Under the pieces are notes generated by a model. That model was not told the origin of the DNA, made no database searches, and saw nothing but the letters and a program-made list of their open reading frames with translations. Shown here piece by piece: positions 63,201 through 64,000 of a DNA stretch of 64,000 bases. The stretch is taken from NCBI RefSeq assembly GCF_039555335.1, contig NC_092635.1, forward strand, positions 69,786,058-69,850,057, written 5' to 3'. Source of the stretch: Amphiura filiformis. Taxonomy: Eukaryota > Echinodermata > Ophiuroidea > Amphilepidida > Amphiuridae. Made by a program: the position numbers and the translations under genes. The number at the start of each line of letters is the position of its first letter. Positions within the stretch are counted from its first letter, which is position 1.

Positions 63201-63813
63201 ATTGGATCAAATTCTGGTGTTTCATCATTGACATCTAAGATTGTTAGAGTTACCTGTAATTGATCAGATATTTAGAATATAAGGATGATTTGCAGGATGA
63301 TTTTTGTTTGCGAACAAACAAACAAACAAACAAACAAACAAACTGACACAAACAAAAAAACAGCTTTTTCACAAACTTGACTCTCCAAACTTGAAAAATC
63401 TAACTCCTCGATTAAGAAAATCCGGGTTTCTCAAATTTGATTAACCAGATTTTTTCAAAAGCTAGCATTTTCAAATTTGATGATCTTGTTTCTGGATTTG
63501 ATAAACTTGGTTTCTCTATATGTAAAGCCAAATTTTGGATAAATTCATTTTTCTGAATGAGAACCCAGGTTTCTCAGGCCTGGTTCAATTTAGTTTCTTG
63601 GCCAAAAATCAGGCTTCTTGATTTATTTGGCAAATAACTTGCCATATACGTATCTACTTTCCAATTTCTGATCTAGAAGTCAATAATAATGTCTTAAATA
63701 CCCACCATTGCAGTTGCCGATAAAACTGGCATCCCACTATCACTTGCTCTGATGGTAACCACTATCTGTGAAGTGACTTCCCTGTCAAATGGTCCATTAA
63801 ATGTCACCAAGCC
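424..63813 (-). CDS. Giant cadherin-repeat protein, partial at both ends (about 65 exons)
   Basis: The exons were placed by GT/AG splice sites, codon phase and cadherin motifs. Joined, they give about 3,450 residues of uninterrupted cadherin repeats. Visible hallmarks are the LDRE motif (exon C), DINDNSPQF (exon E), DVNDNAPIF (61027-61167) and repeated SDNG or AKDNG turns. Such proteins are surface-anchored calcium-dependent adhesion molecules in the Fat, Dachsous, CDH23 and protocadherin range. No EGF, LamG, membrane or cytoplasmic segment lies in the window, so the subfamily cannot be named. The first visible exon (63706-63813) starts inside a domain, and the last (424-520) ends in phase 1 with a donor, so the coding region continues both ways. 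Exons of five cassettes are near copies of one another. An alternative reading is that part of the array is an assembly expansion, or that some cassettes are non-functional. Family assignment is firm; completeness of the transcript is not. Confidence 0.86.
1522..1922. mobile_element. Foldback element in the C-D intron of U1
   Basis: The arms are inverted copies meeting near 1725, where GGTTCC and GGAACC-type sequence brackets CAAACAGTTATG. The left arm begins AATAGAGTACCGAAGTGATG and the right arm ends in its inverse. U3 and U4 lack it together with about 200 bp to its right, so it was either inserted or deleted with flank. Confidence 0.68.
3027..4756. other. E-F and F-G introns of U1 (no other gene seen)
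   Basis: Apart from exon F (3716-3880) these stretches hold no recognisable gene or element. They are repeated almost unchanged in U2-U5 (12065-13797, 19750-21489, 27446-29183, 40233-41964), including GCCAACAACGTCAGCTAACG and a poly-G tract of varying length. Such intron identity shows how recent the copies are. Confidence 0.7.
5507..5861. mobile_element. TTAA-flanked foldback MITE, copy in U1
   Basis: The ends are inverted (GGGGGTACTACACCCC at the left, its near complement at the right) and much of the 355-bp body is palindromic. TTAA lies at 5503-5506 and 5862-5865, and U2 and U3 have a single TTAA at the same place. TTAA duplication with precise empty sites fits a piggyBac-type non-autonomous element. 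It lies in the G-H intron just before the RTE-like insertion. Confidence 0.8.
5911..6848 (+). mobile_element. 5'-truncated RTE-like LINE fragment with reverse transcriptase
   Basis: An open frame enters from the truncated 5' end near 5912 and runs to a stop at 6838. It carries RT motif GVLQGDTLAPYLF, the catalytic FADDIALL, and a C-terminal tail with FAGHCSR and RKPGRP typical of RTE-type invertebrate elements. The 3' end is a short AAGC repeat, again common in RTE elements. A 10-bp direct repeat (AAACCTTCTT) flanks it at 5901-5910 and 6849-6858. It lies in the G-H intron of U1, opposite to the gene, and is absent from U2-U5, so it inserted after the cassette amplification. The endonuclease and N-terminal RT are missing, so it cannot move by itself. 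The clade call is by recognition only. Confidence 0.78.
7190..7385. mobile_element. Hairpin MITE in the H-I intron of U1-U4
   Basis: ATGGTGTGATCAAGCAAAAT near the left faces its inverse near the right (ATTTTACTTGATCACATCAC). The same element lies at about 14926-15117 (U2), 22617-22808 (U3) and 30668-30861 (U4). U5 has a compact intron here that runs straight from AATAGAT to TTGGCTATATTA, an apparent empty site. Confidence 0.6.
8629..9040. mobile_element. 412-bp inverted-ended element between J of U1 and A of U2
   Basis: It starts GTGACCCGCTC and ends with the inverse of GTGACCTGCTC. U2 and U3 continue directly from CAATAGCA to ATATGCTTG at this place, which gives an empty site. No coding frame is seen. 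The superfamily is not clear, since the target duplication cannot be fixed. Confidence 0.65.
9474..16249 (-). CDS. Cadherin cassette U2 (damaged: one frameshift, one lost acceptor)
   Basis: The exons are J 15953-16249, I 15496-15653, H 14698-14902, G 13798-14012, F 12761-12925, E 11969-12064, D 11360-11496, C 10371-10474, B 9869-10012 and A 9474-9570. Exon D is 137 nt instead of 136 because one C is added near 11435, shifting the frame after the CRVLAVD region. The acceptor of exon H (14903-14904) reads AT on the minus strand where U1, U3, U4 and U5 have AG, so normal splicing into H should fail. The other eight exons match U1 in length and are open. A transcript could stay in frame only by skipping affected exons in phase-matched groups, or if the assembly is wrong at these bases. 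Confidence 0.8.
10577..10961. mobile_element. Foldback element in the C-D intron of U2
   Basis: The same palindrome as in U1 with a few small deletions near the arms' inner part. It belongs to the shared U1/U2/U5 half type. Confidence 0.66.
16854..23941 (-). CDS. Cadherin cassette U3 (open, ten exons)
   Basis: The exons are J 23645-23941, I 23188-23345, H 22390-22594, G 21490-21704, F 20453-20617, E 19654-19749, D 19050-19185, C 18380-18483, B 17881-18024 and A 16854-16950. The lengths are 297, 158, 205, 215, 165, 96, 136, 104, 144 and 97 nt, totalling 1,617 nt or 539 codons. All exons are open and all splice sites are present. It encodes five cadherin-like domains with linkers SDINNPPEF (H), PDTGIYPPIF (G), DINDNSPQF (E) and DINDVLPVF (B), plus a linker with no calcium motif in J. 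Exon G has Asn for Asp in ISVNE next to its donor. The A-B intron contains a 646-bp palindromic element. Together with U1 this is a clean young cassette. Confidence 0.84.
17038..17683. mobile_element. 646-bp palindromic TTAA element in U3
   Basis: The two halves are inverted copies nearly end to end, for example ATCAGACATATCAAATTGCA on the left and its inverse on the right. The centre is near 17360 around facing copies of GACCTTTCAT. TTAA flanks it at 17034-17037 and 17684-17687. U1, U2 and U5 show a single TTAA at the site. It lies in the A-B intron and could form a long RNA hairpin in the pre-mRNA. Confidence 0.78.
24545..36672 (-). CDS. Cadherin cassette U4 (enlarged by insertions)
   Basis: The exons are J 36376-36672, I 34870-35027, H 30442-30646, G 29184-29398, F 28142-28307, E 27350-27445, D 26735-26870, C 26069-26171, B 25573-25716 and A 24545-24641. 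The cassette is about 12 kb because a LINE lies in the H-I intron (about 30868-34497) and a 1,048-bp inverted-repeat element in the I-J intron (35287-36334). Exon C is one base short (CCC to CC near 26100) and exon F one base long (T5 to T6 on the plus strand near 28151). Each change would shift the frame. Splice sites remain intact, including the H acceptor at 30647-30648. Its A-C half matches U3, whereas its J-H half matches U1. Confidence 0.8.
24729..25375. mobile_element. 647-bp palindromic TTAA element in U4
   Basis: The same insertion as in U3, at the same TTAA (24725-24728 and 25376-25379), with a few base differences. It marks U3 and U4 as sharing one A-C half type. Confidence 0.78.
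29932..30285. mobile_element. TTAA-flanked foldback MITE, copy in U4
   Basis: Same element and same insertion site as in U1, with TTAA at 29928-29931 and 30286-30289. Flanking intron variants are also shared with U1 (for example the AGAGTAAGG form near 29500). The copy was therefore inherited by duplication or conversion and is not an independent hit. Confidence 0.8.
31342..31818 (+). CDS. LINE endonuclease N-terminus with 2A-like motif
   Basis: 158 codons. After a hydrophobic N-terminal stretch (about residues 12-28), residues 84-91 read DVHVNPGP (31591-31614). This resembles the ribosome-skipping 2A core DxExNPGP, but with His at the Glu position. The endonuclease begins directly after it: LNFLHVNTRSLIPK (about residue 109 on), then AVIAITETMLDSS with the catalytic-type Glu. 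2A-like sequences at this place are known in CR1-type elements of sea urchin, amphioxus and others. The frame ends early at 31818, so the rest of the endonuclease is not joined in this frame. Confidence 0.7.
   Translation: MDMAALFGKQSAIIYTIIILSLSLRLFFSNDSLRAPPVPPCKLSNYIKWTVSRDYTAGWSTPTQLHSNHNIQYPLNYALIRSGDVHVNPGPRMSNTTPADFSLFPKKGLNFLHVNTRSLIPKLSNLKVIAQQTNAAVIAITETMLDSSVTDNEIGIDN
31908..32396 (+). CDS. LINE middle region (endonuclease remnant to pre-RT linker)
   Basis: An open stretch that continues the same element, with coding sense visible from about 31854 (GACLYIRSDLAF-like endonuclease strand). It reads into EPWMTPAILEKIRKRD, a conserved linker before the RT in CR1/L2-type proteins. The endonuclease seems shortened by an internal deletion after WCDLLY. 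It overlaps the next frame at 32363-32396, where a one-base shift separates it from the RT. Confidence 0.6.
   Translation: MSEGDNEVVWCDLLYCTRKSVRVPLNSQNIIRIRSMKQYSVESFRNMLSNCDWSTVLNCECVNTAWINFKIILTNVLDQIAPERDVRIKIRTEPWMTPAILEKIRKRDTIRKMVLKGSSDYSYQDFTALRNEVQRDIKMRRLHSFNRNSRIAWVILRSSGNI
32363..34165 (+). CDS. LINE reverse transcriptase (CR1/L2-like)
   Basis: 600 codons. It shows KIIPLYKK and NYRPVSILS, SGFRPGFSTETC, LLDVQKAFDSVNH (motif A), GVPQGSLLGPLLYLCY (motif B) and the catalytic YADD. The C-terminal region has LDYCCSAW and WNDLTSQIQ, seen in CR1/L2/Crack-type elements. The ATG at the start is probably not a real initiator, because the frame continues the middle section through a one-base shift near 32360. 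The RT domain looks complete. Confidence 0.8.
   Translation: MGNPKKLWEHLKLLGYSDKSKSKGKIVLDIAGNLCYDTLSVCNHINNFFTNIASTLVSKLPSPLKKFGTDSVTFKQFYLDKGVTPNEFDLELVTKDFILKALSNLDAHKGAGLDGLAPKFLKDGAPQLTPVVTHIVNLSIVTKTVPDDLKCAKIIPLYKKNSRLDVGNYRPVSILSCISKILEKCIFVQLDEYLREKQILYQYQSGFRPGFSTETCLIHLTDYIKSELSKGNYVGMLLLDVQKAFDSVNHNILCSKLECMGINPGWFRSYLSNRQQLVSVDGISSDFMKITCGVPQGSLLGPLLYLCYSNDMVSSVQNKLLLYADDSVILVWDKDDTVDSHELNKELQSCNQWLIDNQLSLHVGKTECILFGSHVKLKRVTDFNINYNGQVICSQDSINYLGITMDQTLSGDNMVDVLVRKVIGRLKFLYRHSNYLNQTLRKNLCAALIQCHLDYCCSAWFVGISTRAKHKLQITQNKIVRFILNLSPRTHIDQLTRNSIKLLNSQDRAKQLRLNHVFNIFNDTGAPYLRNNFIRTSSAHTHRTRSSNFNFFVPRVKGIANKSFYYNAILDWNDLTSQIQTVINRMAIKKAVKNTWLIVL
35287..36334. mobile_element. 1,048-bp non-autonomous element with 22-bp inverted ends, TATA duplication
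   Basis: The left end GGTCGTGCGTCATGAATTGG and the right end, the inverse of GGTCACACGTCATGAATTGG, are inverted repeats. TATA flanks both sides (35283-35286 and 36335-36338), while U1-U3 have one TATA at the same place. Only U4 carries it, in the I-J intron. No transposase-like frame is seen. A TA duplication with longer ends is an alternative reading. Confidence 0.75.
36786..37201. mobile_element. 416-bp inverted-ended element between J of U4 and A of U5
   Basis: The same insertion as between U1 and U2, with the same ends and position. It is shared only by these two junctions, which also share other variants. Confidence 0.65.
37634..43962 (-). CDS. Cadherin cassette U5 (composite of old and young halves)
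   Basis: The exons are J 43666-43962, I 43210-43367, H 42771-42975, G 41965-42179, F 40925-41089, E 40137-40232, D 39520-39655, C 38529-38631, B 38025-38168 and A 37634-37730. J, I and H are visibly diverged from the other four cassettes and their introns lack the elements found there. G through A and their introns are near-identical to U1-U4. The switch lies just right of G, around 42190. Exon C is 103 nt instead of 104: one C of a CC pair near 38612 is missing relative to U1-U3, which shifts the frame. All other exon lengths match. The lesion is either real or a homopolymer error in the assembly. Exon A has Leu where the other copies have Met (SDLFY). Confidence 0.8.
38734..39121. mobile_element. 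Foldback element in the C-D intron of U5
   Basis: The same palindrome as in U1 and U2 with small private deletions, for example next to the centre (ATTTCAATAATTAGG). The shared position supports common descent of these introns. Confidence 0.66.
44128..59326 (-). CDS. Cadherin cassette U6 (diverged, ten exons, open)
   Basis: The exons are J 59027-59326, I 51934-52088, H 50770-50974, G 49962-50188, F 48878-49042, E 48054-48149, D 46449-46584, C 44968-45071, B 44401-44544 and A 44128-44224. They total 1,629 nt, exactly 543 codons, with the same phase pattern as the younger cassettes. Small in-frame length differences are seen in J, I and G. E carries the canonical LDINDNVPFF. B carries DINDVLPVF, where the last N of the calcium motif is lost, and H and G have no DxNDN motif. 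Exons A-D closely resemble U1-U5, while E-J are far more diverged. The J-I intron is about 6.9 kb and holds the 65-bp satellite. A decayed extra copy of exon D lies in the C-D intron. All exons are open, so this is the best-preserved ancestral-type cassette. Confidence 0.82.
45072..46021. other. C-D intron of U6, left part
   Basis: No gene or clear element. There is a scrap of exon D near 45976-46006. The long frames on either strand here lack family resemblance and splice support. Confidence 0.55.
46022..46400 (-). pseudogene. Decayed extra copy of exon D, split by a MITE
   Basis: Two blocks (46022-46089 and about 46352-46400) align in order with exon D of U6, including the VDMDEPG-coding stretch and a surviving GTAAGA donor. 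They carry small deletions and substitutions, so the reading frame is lost. A further scrap of the same exon start lies at about 45976-46006. This shows tandem duplication of the D region, followed by decay and insertion of a 258-bp element at a TA. It is not counted in the coding sequence. Confidence 0.6.
46092..46349. mobile_element. TA-flanked inverted-repeat MITE inside the exon D relic
   Basis: The ends are inverted copies of each other for about 40 bp: CCGTAAAAACTCGATAGTTA at the left, and TAACTATAGTGAGTTTGTACGG at the right read on plus. TA flanks both sides, and the exon relic resumes without loss across the insertion. This fits a non-autonomous mariner-type element. No coding capacity is seen. 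Confidence 0.65.
47381..47732. mobile_element. TTAA-flanked foldback MITE, independent copy in U6
   Basis: Same family as the U1 and U4 elements: GGGGGTACTACACCCC end, inner palindrome including TATAGGGGCAAGGACTACAA. TTAA flanks it at 47377-47380 and 47733-47736. It sits in the D-E intron at a different site, so it is an independent insertion. Confidence 0.78.
47848..48048. mobile_element. TTAACCCC-type MITE abutting the exon E donor of U6
   Basis: It begins after TTAA (47844-47847) with CCCCTGAGCACTA and contains GATTGGTCAATT and TTGGCCAATCGGCAGATAGT, matching the element at 62140-62333. The right terminus is not seen: the similarity stops at the splice donor of exon E (48053-48052). The 5' end of the intron is therefore made of transposon sequence. 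Confidence 0.5.
48403..48495. mobile_element. About 93-bp MITE with GGCAGCTATTG ends
   Basis: GGCCTATCTGCAATAGCTGC at the left faces its inverse at the right. The centre is short and AT-rich. Second copy at 59744-59846. It is in the E-F intron of U6. Confidence 0.6.
49043..49961. other. F-G intron of U6
   Basis: Nothing coding is seen. A direct repeat of about 35 bp (CAAAACAAAACATGGTCTTA) occurs at about 49378 and 49440. Confidence 0.55.
51084..51275. repeat. TAAA microsatellite
   Basis: A long run of AAAT/TAAA units with short interruptions, becoming AAAAT units toward 51275. It lies in the H-I intron of U6. Confidence 0.95.
51413..51690. mobile_element. MITE with GGTTTGTCTCAAAGCTC inverted ends
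   Basis: GGTTTGTCTCAAAGCTC near the left faces GAGCTTTGAGACAAACC near the right, within about 278 bp bounded by AAGGCC and AAGGC. It is in the H-I intron of U6. No frame. Confidence 0.62.
52195..52708. mobile_element. Inverted-repeat element plus a third stray terminus
   Basis: The left arm ATACCTTGGCCCAAAACAAA (to about 52275) faces its inverse ending GGGCCTCGGTAT. A further copy of the arm in left orientation follows at once (52719-52797). The interior 52370-52500 is unusually rich in CG dinucleotides for this window. Confidence 0.58.
52798..53250. other. J-I intron of U6 between MITE and satellite
   Basis: No gene, inverted repeat or tandem repeat recognised. Confidence 0.5.
53251..58380. 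repeat. 65-bp satellite, about 79 copies, in the U6 J-I intron
   Basis: The unit contains TTTGGTAGCACACCACCCCA, GAATTGTGTACTGTTCTATG and GGCTACTGTGATACCCATTT. Period is 65 bp with rare 63-68 bp variants. Copies are almost identical, and the main difference is CACACC versus CACACT. These two forms occur in blocks: a long CACACC run (about 53316-55490), a CACACT run (about 55530-55900), then alternating blocks. Apparent reading frames inside it are by-products of the period and have no coding merit. Confidence 0.95.
58527..58696. mobile_element. 170-bp MITE between the satellite and exon J of U6
   Basis: ATTTTTCATCCTGATGTGGC faces GCCACATCAGG-type sequence ending GGGTGAAAAAT. The inverted ends are about 29 bp with a few mismatches. 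Confidence 0.58.
59357..59623. mobile_element. Foldback MITE with GTGGATTTTAAAT-type ends
   Basis: The ends CCATTTAAAATCCACAC and GTGGATTTTAAATG are inverted, and the body contains facing GGCAGCTC and GAGCTGCC. The same family occurs at 61719-61967, and a half copy at about 50476-50540. Confidence 0.58.
59744..59846. mobile_element. About 103-bp MITE, second copy
   Basis: GGCCCTATCTGCAATAGCTG and its inverse close a hairpin. It matches the copy at 48403-48495. It lies in the intron between U7 A and U6 J, about 35 bp from exon A. Confidence 0.62.
59881..63813 (-). CDS. Cadherin cassette U7 (partial, oldest; five exons)
   Basis: The exons in transcription order are 63706-63813, 63064-63253, 62009-62109, 61027-61167 and 59881-59980. 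All phases agree (0-0, 0-1, 1-0, 0-0, 0-1). The first encodes the end of a domain with FDRE and SDSGMPVLS. The second carries LDVNDETPEFDP and then starts a new domain with a Cys pair (PISCNF and LDCTVLAEDG). The third has NNLDRE, and the fourth ASDNGSPVLSS and DVNDNAPIFD, a canonical calcium linker. The fifth corresponds to exon A and joins exon J of U6 in phase 1. The second exon fuses what are exons E (end) and D in the later cassettes, so intron positions differ. No frame lesions were seen. The protein similarity to other cassettes is only at motif level, which suggests an old paralogous stretch. Confidence 0.8.
60066..60372 (-). mobile_element. tRNA-derived SINE
   Basis: Read on the minus strand, a B-box-like GGGTTCGAACCC (60300-60311) lies in the head. 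It is followed by GTGTTGTGCCCTTGAGTAAG and CACCCAGGTGTGAAATGGGG, and the tail is AAAGCGCTTTGG to GGCGCTGTATAAATA. This module is common in marine invertebrate SINEs. The A box is not convincing, so the copy is old or 5' damaged. It lies in the A-B intron of U7. Confidence 0.68.
60640..60985. repeat. Degenerate minisatellite of about 25-35 bp
   Basis: Imperfect copies of a unit combining AATGATAAGGAGTAATTTCACTC-like words recur about ten times with variable spacing. It lies in the A-B intron of U7. Confidence 0.7.
61329..61369 (+). repeat. Short interstitial telomere-type repeat
   Basis: Five to six degenerate TTAGGG units (GGGGTTAGGGTTATGGTTAG, then GGGTTAGGG repeats). TTAGGG is the telomere unit of deuterostomes and many other animals. 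It lies in the B-C intron of U7. Confidence 0.75.
61719..61967. mobile_element. Foldback MITE, second copy of the GTGGATTTTAAAT family
   Basis: It contains the same blocks (AGTATGCATTTCAATGGAAT, GGCAGCTCCATTTGAATTTC) with inverted ends. It lies in the B-C intron of U7. Confidence 0.58.
62140..62333. mobile_element. TTAA-flanked MITE in the C-D intron of U7
   Basis: TTAA lies at 62136-62139 and 62334-62337, with inverted ends CCTCCTGGACACTA and TAGTTCTCATGGGG. It has a palindromic body with GATTGGTT and CCAATCGGC. Related to the truncated copy beside exon E of U6. Confidence 0.58.
62485..62768. mobile_element. hAT-like MITE
   Basis: It begins CAGGGATGTAA and ends TTACATCCCTG, the usual style of hAT termini. 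A 6-bp direct repeat CATATC flanks it. It contains repeated TTTCCGGA blocks and is in the C-D intron of U7. Confidence 0.55.
62769..63705. other. Introns around the second U7 exon
   Basis: Outside exon 63064-63253 and the CAAA repeat there is only AT-rich sequence. Around 63370-63600 imperfect GGTTTCTC/AAATTTGA words recur without a fixed period. Confidence 0.5.
63313..63342. repeat. CAAA microsatellite
   Basis: About seven AAAC units in an intron of U7. Confidence 0.85.
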
Positions 63814-64000
63814 CTATTGATTAAACATACATGTACAAAAGGTTAGTTAGATCATTGATATATAAAAGATTAAGATAGCAAATACAGACAAGATTAAGAC
63901 CTCAATGTGCAGTGGCATCATCAGGGGCAGTCAATAGTAGGGGGGGCTTAAAATTTGGGGAAAGCCCATAGTCCAAAAGTTCATTAATAGTCCAAAAAGG
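63814..64000. other. Intron sequence at the right window edge
   Basis: Follows the acceptor of exon 63706-63813 upstream in the gene. No further exon is recognised before the window ends. Confidence 0.6.

Overview
The window looks like nuclear DNA of a marine invertebrate, most likely a deuterostome such as a hemichordate or echinoderm. This is an inference from three things: AT-rich multi-exon gene structure, CR1/L2-like and RTE-like LINEs beside a tRNA-headed SINE ending in a GCGCTTT-type tail, and very many short inverted-repeat DNA elements. The species cannot be read from the sequence.

One giant gene on the minus strand fills the window and runs off both ends. It encodes back-to-back extracellular cadherin repeats, and I could place 65 exons with consistent splice phases, roughly 3,450 residues and about 32 cadherin domains. 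I see no start codon, signal peptide, membrane span or cytoplasmic tail. Transcription runs from 64000 toward 1.

The gene is built from a repeating ten-exon cassette, named here J-I-H-G-F-E-D-C-B-A in transcription order. The cassette is 1,617 coding nt (exactly 539 codons, about five cadherin domains) in roughly 7 to 12 kb of DNA. Cassettes U1 (424-8515), U2 (9474-16249), U3 (16854-23941), U4 (24545-36672) and the G-A part of U5 (37634-42179) are nearly identical in exons and introns. U5 H-J and U6 A-D are related but visibly older. The rest of U6 (48054-59326) and partial U7 (59881-63813) are anciently diverged. U1, U3, U6 and U7 read open throughout. U2, U4 and U5 carry single-base length changes in coding exons, and U2 has also lost one splice acceptor.

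Introns hold the mobile DNA. An RTE-like LINE fragment sits in U1 only, and a CR1/L2-like LINE with a 2A-like motif sits in U4 only. There is a 1-kb inverted-repeat element in U4 and several TTAA-flanked MITEs whose filled and empty sites can be compared between cassettes. The old U6 intron between J and I holds about 79 copies of a 65-bp satellite. U6 and U7 introns also contain a SINE, further MITEs, a short interstitial telomere-type repeat and microsatellites.

The most interesting point is the recent, frame-preserving amplification of a whole five-domain cassette inside one adhesion gene, with a mosaic of cassette types that suggests unequal crossing-over or gene conversion.
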